64,000 nt of DNA from Labilibaculum sp. (GCA_016342745.1 JAEINT010000008.1:160997-224996), one strand, 5' to 3'; shown: positions 35,460 through 45,091, counted from the stretch's first letter. A program made the numbers and translations. The notes: generated from the letters alone by a model not told the origin.

Positions 35460-36848
35460 TTAGAACATATAATCCCAAACAGGTAATTTTATTGGAGCTG
35501 AATTTAAAGCTTTCTGTGCTTTTTCATCCAAGTAATTCTTATTAATTACCACACGAAACATGTATTCTGAAAACCATTCGTCTGTGAAAGTCAAGTAACC
35601 ATTGTGTCCAGAAGTTGAACCCCAAGAGTTCTCAAATTCCCATTTCACTGGTTTCTCATTCTCATCTACATCAACTCCAATTAAGGCCATTGCATGAGAA
35701 GAACCCGATTGGCGAGTTAAAATACGAGCTGTTTTATCCATATCGAATTCAACACCCATTAAAGAAGCATAATCGTAAGTATTTACATCCATTACACCAG
35801 CCTTTCTGTTGTGTTGTTTCCCAACATCGCAAGAAGCATACATTGCCTCGTTATTCTTAATCGAAGCCATTGCAAATTTCTTAATCTCATCATTCGGAAG
35901 ATTTAAATACGTCCAGTTGATTCCTTCAGCAACATTACGGTAGTTCTTAATCTCATAAACTTTATAATATTCACGAGTTGGATCATTCATGATCATTACC
36001 AATTCTGTTTTGGCAAAGTCAGGATTAATTTCAGCTAAAAATTCTTGAGGCGTATATTCTTTGCTTGCGCTGATATTTCCATCAGCATCCTTATATCTCC
36101 AAGAAAAATTAACTGGAGGCTCACCCAAACAAAGTGCTAACATTCTGTACACAGACTTTAGCGCTTCTACTTTTGCAGCTTTCACTTCTTTTGCAGAAGC
36201 TTTATCAGCAACCAATTTACGAAGCTTATACCCTTCGCCTCTTAATTTCTCTTTTAACAGGCTATTGATTTCACGTGTCTTGTTACTTACTTTTGTTTCC
36301 GGCATTACTTCTGCAGGAACTACACCATATTTCTTAGCGATGTTAAAGAAAGAATTCCAAACGCCACCATCATCAACAGGGCCTTTAAAGTAAAGCACTA
36401 CTTCACGGTCATCCATATCACGATCGGCAGTTGCAATTATATTCTCCATGAACAAGTTCGATTTTTCGAAAAGGTCCCAGAAATAATTGTAGTTGTGAGA
36501 GAAATCAAATGAATTCAAGTTGAATTTATTCATCACTTCCGGACGAATTGTGTTCATCGAGGTAAACATCCAACATCTTCCTGAACTTTCTTGATCTGTG
36601 ATTCCTTTTACCTCTACTCTATATTTAAAAAAGTGATCTGTTTTTCCAATTTTACTTCTGTTTAGAGAAAGTTCTCTAATGCTTTCCGAATTGGTAATTG
36701 CATTCTGAATTGCTGTATTTGATGCATCTAGAGAAAAACTAGATCGAATATCGTTTAAAATTTTAGCATCTACAGTTCCCTTGTTTTGCCCCAAAGACAT
36801 TCCGCAAAATGCCAAAGCCATAACAGGTACCAATAAAAATTTCTTCAT
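35460..36848 (-). CDS. Secreted C1B peptidase (bleomycin hydrolase/aminopeptidase C type)
   Basis: 462 residues from the ATG at 36848; 14 residues added by an upstream start would precede a complete signal peptide (about 1-20, ending SLG). Catalytic residues of the papain-like fold are Q86 and C92 in QESSGRCWMF, His in SSHAMALIGVD (near 400) and Asn in FENSWGSTSGHNGYL. Members are thiol aminopeptidases that trim peptides. Unlike the cytoplasmic PepC of Firmicutes this one carries a signal peptide, so it acts in the periplasm or outside. It ends at the shared terminator and starts behind the lpdA terminator. Confidence 0.93.
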   Translation of the reverse strand: MKKFLLVPVMALAFCGMSLGQNKGTVDAKILNDIRSSFSLDASNTAIQNAITNSESIRELSLNRSKIGKTDHFFKYRVEVKGITDQESSGRCWMFTSMNTIRPEVMNKFNLNSFDFSHNYNYFWDLFEKSNLFMENIIATADRDMDDREVVLYFKGPVDDGGVWNSFFNIAKKYGVVPAEVMPETKVSNKTREINSLLKEKLRGEGYKLRKLVADKASAKEVKAAKVEALKSVYRMLALCLGEPPVNFSWRYKDADGNISASKEYTPQEFLAEINPDFAKTELVMIMNDPTREYYKVYEIKNYRNVAEGINWTYLNLPNDEIKKFAMASIKNNEAMYASCDVGKQHNRKAGVMDVNTYDYASLMGVEFDMDKTARILTRQSGSSHAMALIGVDVDENEKPVKWEFENSWGSTSGHNGYLTFTDEWFSEYMFRVVINKNYLDEKAQKALNSAPIKLPVWDYMF

Positions 36849-36933
36849 CTGTTTTGTTTTAGTAGGTTGTTGTTCCAAAATTATTCTCACAAACTTAAAT
36901 AATCTGATTCAAAATCACCCTTATTTCCACAAG

Positions 36934-36959
36934 AAAAGCCATCCTATTGGATGGCTTTT
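36934..36959 (-). terminator. Terminator between lpdA and the peptidase gene
   Basis: The perfect 11-bp stem AAAAGCCATCC (36934-36944) with GGATGGCTTTT (36949-36959) and 4-base loop lies 23 bases past the lpdA stop. Confidence 0.8.
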
Positions 36960-36981
36960 ATATGAAATCATTCTATTTTTC

Positions 36982-38376
36982 TTAAATGTGAATTACCTCA
37001 TCGTAAGCAGCTGCTGCAGCTTCCATAATCGCTTCCGACATGGTTGGGTGAGGATGAATTGCTTTAATCAACTCATGACCTGTAGTCTCAAGCTTACGAG
37101 CTGTTACCAACTCAGCAATCATTTCTGTTACGTTAGCTCCTACCATGTGAGCTCCAAGTAATTCTCCGTATTTTGCATCAAAAATCAGTTTCACAAAACC
37201 TTCATTCGCACCAGCAGCACTTGCTTTTCCTGATGCAGAGAATGGGAATTTACCAACTTTCAATTCGTAACCAGCTTCTTTAGCCGCTTTCTCAGTTAAT
37301 CCCATTGAAGCAACTTCAGGAACAGTATATGTACATCCAGGAATGGTTGTATAATCGATAGGATCAACTTTCATCCCTGCGATCTTCTCAACACAACAAA
37401 TACCTTCTGCAGAAGCAACGTGTGCCAAAGCAGGACCTTTTACGATATCACCAATTGCATAAACACCTTCAATATTGGTTCTGAAATACTCATCAACAAG
37501 AACTCTTCCGTTTTCAGTTTCAACACCAACTTCTTCTAAACCGATATTCTCAGTGTTTGGTGTAATTCCAACAGCAGAAAGGACAACTTCACATTCGTGA
37601 ACTTCCATTACACCTTTCTTATTTTTGATATTTACTTTCAAATCTCCATCAGATCCTTCCACTGATTCAACAGTAGAATTAGTCATGACTTTAATTTTAT
37701 TTTTCTTGAAAGTACGTCCCATTTGCTTAGATACTTCTTCATCTTCAACAGGAAGAATATTTGGTAAGAATTCTACCAAAGTAACTTTCGTTCCCATTGT
37801 TGAATAGAAGTATGCAAACTCAGATCCAATTGCTCCAGAACCTACTACAATCATAGATTTTGGTAATTTCTCTAAGGTTAACGCCTTACGGTATCCAATA
37901 ATATTTTTTCCATCTTGAGGAAGATTTGGCAATTCACGAGAGCGAGCTCCTGTTGCCAAAATTATGTGCTTAGCTTCGTGTGTTGACTTACTACCGTCTT
38001 CAGCAGTAACTTCTACTGTTTTGTTGCCAGCTAGTTTTCCAAAACCATTAATAACCTCAACTTTATTCTTTTTAAGAAGATATTGGATTCCTCCACTCAT
38101 CTTCTCAGCTACTCCACGACTACGAGATACAACTTTATCAAAATCAGGCTTCACTTCGCCTTCAATTGTCAATCCGTAATCTCCGGCATGTTTCATATAT
38201 TCAAAAACCTGAGCTGACTTCAGCAAAGATTTCGTTGGGATACATCCCCAATTCAAACAAATTCCACCTAATTCAGCACGTTCAACAACTGCTACATTCA
38301 AACCTAATTGAGCTGCACGAATGGCTGCTACGTAACCACCTGGGCCACTTCCTACTACTATTAAATCGTAACTCAT
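36982..38376 (-). CDS. lpdA: Dihydrolipoyl dehydrogenase
   Basis: FAD-dependent E3 subunit that reoxidises dihydrolipoamide of the 2-oxoacid dehydrogenase or glycine cleavage complexes with NAD. 464 residues with GSGPGG (FAD, 9-14), the redox disulphide C40/C45 in GGICLNWGCIPTKS, GSGAIGSEFAYF for NAD, the AIGDI motif and the C-terminal catalytic histidine in HPHPTMSEAIMEA. Length is normal. It is a single gene with a promoter inside a perfect palindrome. The other complex subunits are not in the window. Confidence 0.97.
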   Translation of the reverse strand: MSYDLIVVGSGPGGYVAAIRAAQLGLNVAVVERAELGGICLNWGCIPTKSLLKSAQVFEYMKHAGDYGLTIEGEVKPDFDKVVSRSRGVAEKMSGGIQYLLKKNKVEVINGFGKLAGNKTVEVTAEDGSKSTHEAKHIILATGARSRELPNLPQDGKNIIGYRKALTLEKLPKSMIVVGSGAIGSEFAYFYSTMGTKVTLVEFLPNILPVEDEEVSKQMGRTFKKNKIKVMTNSTVESVEGSDGDLKVNIKNKKGVMEVHECEVVLSAVGITPNTENIGLEEVGVETENGRVLVDEYFRTNIEGVYAIGDIVKGPALAHVASAEGICCVEKIAGMKVDPIDYTTIPGCTYTVPEVASMGLTEKAAKEAGYELKVGKFPFSASGKASAAGANEGFVKLIFDAKYGELLGAHMVGANVTEMIAELVTARKLETTGHELIKAIHPHPTMSEAIMEAAAAAYDEVIHI

Positions 38377-38391
38377 TTTTATTTTGTTGTT

Positions 38392-38409
38392 TATATTTGT
38401 ACAAATATA
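38392..38409. promoter_or_regulatory. Palindromic promoter element upstream of lpdA
   Basis: A perfect 18-base palindrome, TATATTTGTACAAATATA. Each half is a TAnnTTTG core, so it can serve as the -7 box for lpdA on the minus strand (TATATTTG at 38409-38402, 26 bases before the ATG) and equally for the plus strand, where it would read antisense into znuB. The inner TTTGTACAAA also occurs at the znuA start. Confidence 0.6.
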
Positions 38410-38433
38410 GTTTACTAATTTAAATCTTCTTTT

Positions 38434-39297
38434 TTAATTTACTGTGATCTTATTTTCTCGTAAAGAATTATTCTTTCTTTTTACCGAAATCATAATTAAC
38501 TGAATGATTTTAGCGACAACAAAAAGAATAACAAACGAAAAAATAATAGTGGCTCCCGATGGCGCATTGATCTCATATGAAACCAACAAACCAATAAAAG
38601 AACCTAAAATACCAAATCCTATTGAACCCAATATCATTTTCTTAAAATCGCTTGTAAACATCCCAGCAATGGTTTGAGGAATTGTGAGGAAAGAAATAAC
38701 CAAAATAATTCCTACAACTCTAATATTTAACACAATGGCTAAAGCCACTAATGATATCATTAAATAATTTAGAAACTGAACCGGAGCCTTTTGTGTTCGT
38801 GCAAATTCCTCATCAAAGGCAACAAATAGTATTGGCCTAATAAAAAAGATAAAGATGGTAATGGTAACAATACACAAAGCCAATAGCAGATATAAATCTA
38901 AAGAGCCTACCGTTAATATATTTCCAAATAAGAAACTCATTAAATTAGGAGCATAACCAGGTGTCATATAAATAAAGATGATTCCCAGTGCCATTCCCAA
39001 AGCCCACAAAATGCCAATCACGGAATCTTGTCTCACATCTGTCTTTTTCGATATCCATTCAATTCCTAAAGCCGATAGCACACCAAAAACTGCTGCACCT
39101 AATACCGGATTTAAACCCATATACCAAGCCAAACCAATGCCACCAAAAGAGGCATGTGTAATACCTCCACTAATAAAAACAATTCGTCGGGCAACAATAT
39201 AGGTTCCGATAATTCCACAGGAAACACTCGCCAATAAAGCCGCACCTACAGCATTTAAAAAGAAATTATATTGAAACAATTCTATTAATGAATTCAT
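38434..39297 (-). CDS. znuB: Zinc ABC transporter permease ZnuB
   Basis: Membrane subunit of the ABC-3 family importer for Zn2+ (or Mn2+). 287 residues with eight to nine membrane helices; the family motifs GTYIVARRIVFISGGITHASFGGIGLAWY and NIRVVGIILVISFLTIPQTIA are clear. It is the third gene of the operon, 3 bases after znuC. Metal specificity is assigned from the His-rich loop of ZnuA. Confidence 0.93.
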   Translation of the reverse strand: MNSLIELFQYNFFLNAVGAALLASVSCGIIGTYIVARRIVFISGGITHASFGGIGLAWYMGLNPVLGAAVFGVLSALGIEWISKKTDVRQDSVIGILWALGMALGIIFIYMTPGYAPNLMSFLFGNILTVGSLDLYLLLALCIVTITIFIFFIRPILFVAFDEEFARTQKAPVQFLNYLMISLVALAIVLNIRVVGIILVISFLTIPQTIAGMFTSDFKKMILGSIGFGILGSFIGLLVSYEINAPSGATIIFSFVILFVVAKIIQLIMISVKRKNNSLRENKITVN

Positions 39298-39300
39298 ATT

Positions 39301-40041
39301 TTAATGATGATGCTTTAGTACTCGGTGAGGAACTTCGCCATGTGTAATCAAATCAATCGGACAATTATAAGCTTTCAATTGCTCTTGCGAGATAACATTT
39401 GAATCATGATAACATAGCGTTTGGTTTACACAGGCAATTGTTTTCACATGCGAACAAATAGTTCCTACATCATGCGAAACAATGATAATAGCCATATGCG
39501 AATTTAACTGATCTAAGATTTCATAAAGTTCTCCTTCAAAATTACTATCAACGTAAGTGTCCGGCTCATCTAAAATTAACAACTTTGGATCAGAAATAAT
39601 CGCTCTACACAAATAAACTCTTTGAAGTTGTCCTCCCGAAAGCTCACCAATGTTTTTATTTTTCAAATGTGAAATTCCCATTTGAGTCATCAACTCACTG
39701 GCGCGAAGCTTATCCTCTTTTCCATATCTTCCGAATAATCTTTTGTGAGACATTAGACCCGAAAGAATAACATCTTTTACCTGAATTGGAAACTTATTAT
39801 CAATCTGATTGATTTGCGGTAAGTAACCAATATTGCATCGATCATTACCTTCAGGCAAAATTTCACCTTGTATGGTTTTCAATGATCCCAAAATAACCTT
39901 AAGAAGAGTTGTTTTCCCACCTCCATTAGGACCAATGATTCCAATAAAATCATTTTCCTTAACAGTCAGGTTCACTTCTTTCAATACGATTTTATCATCG
40001 TAGGCAGCAGTTACAGATTTCAGTTCCAGAATATTTTTCAT
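39301..40041 (-). CDS. znuC: Zinc ABC transporter ATP-binding protein ZnuC
   Basis: ATPase of the importer. 246 residues with Walker A GPNGGGKTT, a Q-loop in GYLPQINQ, signature LSGGQLQRVYLCRA, Walker B LLILDEPD and a switch histidine in IIIVSHDVGT. A C-terminal His-rich end (HRVLKHHH) is common in zinc ATPases. The gene sits between znuA and znuB with gaps of 10 and 3 bases. Confidence 0.95.
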   Translation of the reverse strand: MKNILELKSVTAAYDDKIVLKEVNLTVKENDFIGIIGPNGGGKTTLLKVILGSLKTIQGEILPEGNDRCNIGYLPQINQIDNKFPIQVKDVILSGLMSHKRLFGRYGKEDKLRASELMTQMGISHLKNKNIGELSGGQLQRVYLCRAIISDPKLLILDEPDTYVDSNFEGELYEILDQLNSHMAIIIVSHDVGTICSHVKTIACVNQTLCYHDSNVISQEQLKAYNCPIDLITHGEVPHRVLKHHH

Positions 40042-40051
40042 CTGCTCTCTT

Positions 40052-40918
40052 TCAATCTTTAAGTATATTGATGATGCGCTTCATTTCACTTAGCCAATCT
40101 TCTGATAAGGGATCAATCTGAATTACTTCTCCACCAATCTCAGCCATAATTGCCTTGGCATTTTCCACATTAAATTGTTTTTGCACAAAAATCTGATTAA
40201 TTCCCTTGCTTTTTGCTTCTTCTACCAAATGTTTCATATGAGTAGGAGAAGGTTCTTTTCCATCCAATTCAACCGATATTTGATTCAAGCCATAATCTCG
40301 GGCCAAATAAGATAAAGCAGGATGAAAAATCATAAACGATTTCCCTTGCTTCGTTTGAAAAGCCTCAAGAGCCATTCGATCCAATTCTGCTAATTCTACT
40401 AAAAAGGCATTGTAATTTTTTTCGTATTCACCCTTCTTTTCTGGCGCATATGCAACCAATGTCTCGAATGTATTCTTCGCAATTATTTTAACACTTAAAG
40501 GCGATGACCACACATGCGGATCAATTCCACCTTCATGAAAATGGTCGCCATGTTTAACTGCCATTCCTTTTACTAACTCAATTCCTTTTGACAAGTCAAC
40601 GACCTTAATTTCGCCTGCTCCTTCAATTAAATTAGATAACCATGCATGTTCGAAAGGGATGTGACCAATTCTTAAGTAAGCAATCGATTTTGCTACACCT
40701 GTCATTTGCATTGGTGTTGGTTCATAGGTTGCAGGGCTTGCTCCAGGAGGAATCAACACATTAACCTTAAAATCATCGCCAGCGATTCGCTCTATGAAAT
40801 ATTTTTGCGGTAAAATACTTACCGAAAGTAAATTGTTCTCTTTTTCTATTTTTCCTGATTGACAAGACATTACCACAATGGCAAACAGAAATAAAATAAT
40901 TTTGTTTATTGTATTCAT
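40052..40918 (-). CDS. znuA: Zinc ABC transporter substrate-binding lipoprotein ZnuA
   Basis: Periplasmic metal-binding component, cluster A-I type. 288 residues; signal peptide with lipobox VMSC (near 19). It contains the His-rich metal loop KHGDHFHEGGIDPHVW (near 135-150), the conserved His in FMIFHPALSYLARDYGL and the C-terminal Asp region VIQIDPLSEDW. The short His-rich loop supports zinc rather than manganese. First gene of the operon znuACB, with its own promoter. Confidence 0.93.
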   Translation of the reverse strand: MNTINKIILFLFAIVVMSCQSGKIEKENNLLSVSILPQKYFIERIAGDDFKVNVLIPPGASPATYEPTPMQMTGVAKSIAYLRIGHIPFEHAWLSNLIEGAGEIKVVDLSKGIELVKGMAVKHGDHFHEGGIDPHVWSSPLSVKIIAKNTFETLVAYAPEKKGEYEKNYNAFLVELAELDRMALEAFQTKQGKSFMIFHPALSYLARDYGLNQISVELDGKEPSPTHMKHLVEEAKSKGINQIFVQKQFNVENAKAIMAEIGGEVIQIDPLSEDWLSEMKRIINILKD

Positions 40919-40927
40919 TTGTACAAA
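40918..40927. promoter_or_regulatory. TTTGTACAAA palindrome at the znuA start codon
   Basis: This perfect 10-base palindrome overlaps the first base of the znuA start codon. The same 10-mer forms the core of the lpdA palindrome. It could be a repressor site but no known Zur box resembles it closely. Confidence 0.3.
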
Positions 40928-40963
40928 AAAAAGTATTGTTCTATTTAGATCTTATTTAAATAA

Positions 40964-40993
40964 CAAAAGTAGATTATTTTTTGTTTCAACAAA
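40964..40993 (-). promoter_or_regulatory. Bacteroidota promoter for znuACB
   Basis: The minus strand reads TTTG (40993-40990), 18 bases, then TACTTTTG (40971-40964). It is about 45 bases before the znuA ATG. Confidence 0.65.
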
Positions 40994-41114
40994 GGAATTT
41001 CAACTGAAATCTATATTCATTTTCACAATTTTAACACAAGATTCTACTTTTTCTTACTGGATGGTTTTGTTCATCTTTCCATCAACTGAATTTAGGCAAA
41101 ATTCATAGGATAAC

Positions 41115-41145
41115 AAAAGCCCGACAGATTAACAATCTGTCGGGC
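41115..41145 (-). terminator. Terminator after the TlpA-like gene
   Basis: A perfect 12-bp stem (41119-41130 with 41134-41145) and 3-base loop are followed on the minus strand by four T. It lies 22 bases past the stop codon. Confidence 0.88.
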
Positions 41146-41167
41146 TCAATATCTTATATATTAAAGC

Positions 41168-42262
41168 TTACTGAAGTAATTTTTCAATAGCAGCTTTCAA
41201 TTCTTCTCCGTGTAATTTTGTTCCAGCAATGTTTCCATTCTGATCAACCAAAAGAGTAAAAGGTACACCACTTACAGCATAAGACTTTACAACTTTAGAA
41301 TCCCAGTATTTCAATTCAGAAACATGGTGCCATGTTAATTTATCATCTTCGATAGCTTTTAACCAAGCTTCTCTATCTCTATCTAAAGAAACACCTAAAA
41401 ACTCAACACCTCTATCATGTACTTCATTATACAATTCAACCATCTCAGGATTTGCTCTTCTACAAGGACCACACCATGATGCCCAAACGTCAACCAATAC
41501 AACTTTACCTTTAAAAGAAGATAAGCTAAGAGGTGTTCCTTCTGGAGTATCAATTGTAAAGTCAGGAGCTGGTTGTCCAACAGCAACTTTTTTCATCGTG
41601 TTAATCTTTTCATTAATCTTAACACCATATGAAGATTCTTTTGCAGCTTCCCCTAAAAGGTTATATAAGTCTTCCATTTCTTTTATCTCCATCTGACCAG
41701 ACATTCTTTGAGCAATAAAGCCAGCAGCAACAGTATTTGCATTTGCTTTCACAAATTCCATATTTGCAGCCGTCTTCACTTCTTCTGACTTATCAAATTC
41801 ACCACGAATAGAATCTGCAGCAGTTTGATTTTGAGCCTGCATTGCTTTTTGGTATTCCTGATACATGCCTTTTTGCTTCTCTTGAACATCTTTCTGAGAT
41901 TCCCCAAAAGCAAGCATTATATCTTGATTTGTAGAACCAACAACTTTTGCTTCTCTTAAATTCTCAAGATTTGCATCAACAGAAATTACAGAATTCTCTA
42001 AAAACAATTGAATAGCTCCTTTTTGCCCTTCTAATTCGATATAATACATCTCTGGACTTTCTACTGAACCTTCAAAAGAGAAACCATTTTCTCCAATAAC
42101 AGTAGAATCTACCTTTACTAACTTACTATCTTGAGGTTTAGAAAGGTATACTTTTCCTTCAGTCATTCCAGCAACTTTCCCAGTTAACTTATATTGATCT
42201 GCAGAGTTACAAGAGGCTAAAAAAAGCCCAATCGCAGAAACCGCGATGAAAATTTTCTTCAT
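41168..42262 (-). CDS. TlpA-like thiol-disulphide oxidoreductase lipoprotein with DUF4369
   Basis: 364 residues, lipoprotein (lipobox LASC near 18). The N-terminal DUF4369 domain (about 25-120: YKLTGKVAGMTEGKVYLSKPQD) is followed by a helical linker rich in Gln/Glu and a thioredoxin-fold AhpC/TSA-Redoxin domain (about 228-364) with the redox motif WASWCGPC and the cis-proline VSGVPFTLL. Exported thioredoxins of this build are numerous in Bacteroidota, where they keep periplasmic cysteines reduced. It is a single-gene unit. Confidence 0.92.
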   Translation of the reverse strand: MKKIFIAVSAIGLFLASCNSADQYKLTGKVAGMTEGKVYLSKPQDSKLVKVDSTVIGENGFSFEGSVESPEMYYIELEGQKGAIQLFLENSVISVDANLENLREAKVVGSTNQDIMLAFGESQKDVQEKQKGMYQEYQKAMQAQNQTAADSIRGEFDKSEEVKTAANMEFVKANANTVAAGFIAQRMSGQMEIKEMEDLYNLLGEAAKESSYGVKINEKINTMKKVAVGQPAPDFTIDTPEGTPLSLSSFKGKVVLVDVWASWCGPCRRANPEMVELYNEVHDRGVEFLGVSLDRDREAWLKAIEDDKLTWHHVSELKYWDSKVVKSYAVSGVPFTLLVDQNGNIAGTKLHGEELKAAIEKLLQ

Positions 42263-42353
42263 TTGATTAAGTATTTTGTTAATATGTTAATTAATTGCTC
42301 TAATCTACCAAATTATTCAATTAAATGAAAAGATTTTCGATGAAGCCAATTAC

Positions 42354-43481
42354 TTATTCTTTATTTTTCATTTCATCGAAATAAGTATTCAATAATTTAT
42401 AAGCAGCTACAAAAGAACTCATTTCATCTTTCAACACCTTATTTTCATAATCAGGAATCTGTTCTTTAATAGATTTCTGATGATAAAAACCATCTCGCAA
42501 TTGCTCATTTATCGTCTCATACATCCAATATTTTGCCTGCTCACTTCTTCGTTGATGAAAATAACCATTCTCATCAGTGTGCTTGCAATACTCCATGATA
42601 TTGTCCCAAATATGATCTATTCCAGTTCTTTCAATGGAAGAACAAGTTAACACTTTAGGAGTCCATCCTGATGGAGACTGAGGAAACAAGTGTAAGGCAT
42701 TTTCAAACTGTACTCTAGCCAATTGAGCTTTATGAATATTATTCCCATCCGCTTTATTGATGCTTATCGCATCAGCCATTTCCATTATACCTCGTTTAAT
42801 TCCTTGCAGTTCATCTCCTGCTCCGGCAATTTTAATCAGTAAAAAGAAATCTACCATAGAGTGCACCGCCGTCTCCGATTGCCCTACTCCTACCGTTTCT
42901 ATTAAGATGGTATCAAAACCTGCAGCTTCGCAAAGAATAAGACTTTCGCGCGTTTTACGAGCAACTCCACCAAGCGAGCCTGCCGAAGGAGATGGGCGAA
43001 TATATGCAAGCGGATCAACTGCCAATTCCTCCATTCTTGTTTTATCACCTAAAATACTTCCCTTACTTCTTTCACTACTTGGATCAATTGCTAAAACGGC
43101 TAATTTATGTCCATTTGTAGTTACATGTTTTCCAAATGCTTCAATAAAAGTACTTTTTCCAGCACCCGGTACTCCTGTAACTCCAATTCGTACCGATTTA
43201 CCAGAATGAGGCAAGCATTTTTCAATTATTTCCTGAGCCAATACTTGATGATCATACCTTGAACTTTCTACCAAAGTAATTGCTTGACTTAAAATGCCAA
43301 TATTACCATCCAAAATCCCTTTCACAAAGTCATCAACAGTATGCTTTTTTCTTTTCTTCATCTTCAATCGATCCGCTATGCGAGGGTTGATTGAAGGTGG
43401 CTTACTTATTCCTGAGTTTACTTTTAAAGCTTTATAATCAGGAGCATTTTCGATATGTTCGTTTTTATTTTTATCTGACAT
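42354..43481 (-). CDS. meaB: Methylmalonyl-CoA mutase-associated GTPase MeaB
   Basis: G3E-family P-loop GTPase (ArgK/MeaB) that protects and reloads B12-dependent methylmalonyl-CoA mutase. 375 residues with Walker A GVPGAGKST (near 115), Asp motifs IDPSSERSKGSILGDKTRM, and base-recognition NKAD near 250. Family motifs RPSPSAGSLGGVARKTRE and ETVGVGQSE are present. The mutase genes are not in the window. It is divergent from nothing; the DUF1573 gene lies upstream with a terminator between. Confidence 0.95.
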   Translation of the reverse strand: MSDKNKNEHIENAPDYKALKVNSGISKPPSINPRIADRLKMKKRKKHTVDDFVKGILDGNIGILSQAITLVESSRYDHQVLAQEIIEKCLPHSGKSVRIGVTGVPGAGKSTFIEAFGKHVTTNGHKLAVLAIDPSSERSKGSILGDKTRMEELAVDPLAYIRPSPSAGSLGGVARKTRESLILCEAAGFDTILIETVGVGQSETAVHSMVDFFLLIKIAGAGDELQGIKRGIMEMADAISINKADGNNIHKAQLARVQFENALHLFPQSPSGWTPKVLTCSSIERTGIDHIWDNIMEYCKHTDENGYFHQRRSEQAKYWMYETINEQLRDGFYHQKSIKEQIPDYENKVLKDEMSSFVAAYKLLNTYFDEMKNKE

Positions 43482-43579
43482 GACAAGAATTTTCCATTCG
43501 TTCTAACTGCGAAGTTATAAATATACTAAGTAATGACTTAGCAAAGCAAAGGAAAAATGCATATGTTTATGAGCAACAA

Positions 43580-43608
43580 AAAAGGCTTTTCCAATGGAAA
43601 AGCCTTTT
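43580..43608 (-). terminator. Terminator after the DUF1573 gene
   Basis: A perfect 13-bp stem (43580-43592 with 43596-43608), loop AAT, lies 26 bases past the stop codon; the T run is in the stem end. Confidence 0.85.
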
Positions 43609-43634
43609 GAATCAATATTTATCTGATCAATTGA

Positions 43635-44735
43635 TTAGTTCATTTTTGGCATTACAACATTTCCTGTGACACGCAATTTTACTTCTGAATCAACAGGATC
43701 GTTAGTAATTACAGTAATCATCTTATTTTGACGACCTCTTTTTCCTCTTGAATTAAAAACAACTTTTATTTCTGTTTCTTGCCCAGCCTTAATAATTTTT
43801 GTGCTTGGAGCAATCGCAGTACATCCACAAGAAGCTTTTGTTTTTCTAATAATCAAGTCTGATTTTCCTAAATTCTTCATTAAGAAAGTATACTCTGCTT
43901 TTTCACCTTGAGTCAATTGACCAAAATCAAAAACATTTTTTTCAAACTTTACTTTAGGTGATTTTGCCAATTCATCTTTCGACATTGTCGAAAAATCTTC
44001 AATTAAATTAGCGCTAACGGTTAAACGATTTCCTGGCTTGTATTCCTGATTTATTAGAACATCTAAATAATCAATTACAAAACCCCAATCTTTTTTCAGA
44101 CTTGCGTTATATGATGCAACAATTTTCCCCTTTTGTTTTGGCTGTAGTTTCTCAGGCACCAAACGAAGCGTTAAGTGAGCTGGAACTCTTTTAAATCCAA
44201 GACTAATGGCTTTATCGCTATCATTATAAACTTCCATAACACTTTCCTTTACATCTGTATTTTTCACTTTAGTAAAAGAAAGGTGGTTATTCTTTAAACG
44301 TAAACCAGACATTTCACGAGGATATAAATCAGCAACCGTTTTTACACGTTCAATTACATTCCCTTTAATTCTCAAAATAGTAATTGCAGGATTTGTATTT
44401 GCTGTAATAGTAACCGTTTTACTAAATGGGCCTGGACGATTTTTAGGATCAAAAGTAGCTTTAACAAAACCTTTTTGACCTGGTGCAACAGGTTGCTTGC
44501 TCCACTCTGGAGATGTACATCCACACGATGATCTTACATTGTTTATAATAACAGGTTGATTTCCCGTATTAATAAATTCAAATGAGTAAGATGTTTTCCC
44601 ATCTTCTTCCTTAAATGTTTTGAAATCATGCTCCTTCGAATCAAATTTCATTACTGGTTTCACATTCTGAGCAGAAACAAAAAGTGTGCTTCCCAAAATG
44701 GCAACTACCAACAAATAAAATATTTTTTTACTCAT
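43635..44735 (-). CDS. Exported DUF1573 (ASH-like) two-domain protein
   Basis: 366 residues with a signal peptide (about 1-22, ending FVSAQ). It has two DUF1573 beta domains, each with the signature SCGCT: KFDSKEHDFKTFKEEDGKTSYSF with SSCGCTSPEW near 70, and FEKNVFDFGQLTQGEKAEYTF with ASCGCTAIAPS near 305. A less conserved third module lies between. Such proteins are secreted or periplasmic in Bacteroidota. Function is unknown; the Cys pair suggests a disulphide or metal. Its own promoter is about 95 bases upstream. Confidence 0.82.
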   Translation of the reverse strand: MSKKIFYLLVVAILGSTLFVSAQNVKPVMKFDSKEHDFKTFKEEDGKTSYSFEFINTGNQPVIINNVRSSCGCTSPEWSKQPVAPGQKGFVKATFDPKNRPGPFSKTVTITANTNPAITILRIKGNVIERVKTVADLYPREMSGLRLKNNHLSFTKVKNTDVKESVMEVYNDSDKAISLGFKRVPAHLTLRLVPEKLQPKQKGKIVASYNASLKKDWGFVIDYLDVLINQEYKPGNRLTVSANLIEDFSTMSKDELAKSPKVKFEKNVFDFGQLTQGEKAEYTFLMKNLGKSDLIIRKTKASCGCTAIAPSTKIIKAGQETEIKVVFNSRGKRGRQNKMITVITNDPVDSEVKLRVTGNVVMPKMN

Positions 44736-45083
44736 ATCAATTAAATATTTTAATTACAGTGACTTTGTCTATTACGACAAACTATTTAAAGAGTTATAAA
44801 TTCTCCCGTAAAATTTGGTTTAAGTATACAAAATTAAAAAAAAATAGCTAAATGGATCTCAGAATATCGTTAAATAGTTGTTAAGCCTAAAAATATTCCA
44901 CAATACTATCCCTATCAAGTCTCTAACCATTATTATCATCAATACAATTGTGAAATTAATTGCATTTTCTAAATATCCATTTTAATACAAAACAAAAACC
45001 AAACCAAAAATTTCACTTTAAATATAAAAGAATGAAATTGCCATTGCGAGATAAGACGAGTAATTTCTGTGCTAAACAATTTG
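44736..45083. other. Intergenic region between divergent genes
   Basis: AT-rich sequence with no credible gene; two overlapping short frames on the two strands (about 60-75 codons) are low-complexity and lack start context. It holds the leftward promoter of the DUF1573 gene and leads to the rightward promoter of the amidohydrolase gene. Confidence 0.6.
44829..44836 (-). promoter_or_regulatory. Promoter -7 box for the DUF1573 gene
   Basis: The minus strand reads TAATTTTG, an exact TAnnTTTG, about 94 bases before the ATG. Confidence 0.4.
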
Positions 45084-45091
45084 TAGATTTG
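45084..45091 (+). promoter_or_regulatory. Promoter -7 box for the M20 amidohydrolase gene
   Basis: TAGATTTG, an exact TAnnTTTG, giving a leader of about 95 bases. A weaker TATATTTA nearer the gene is an alternative. Confidence 0.4.
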
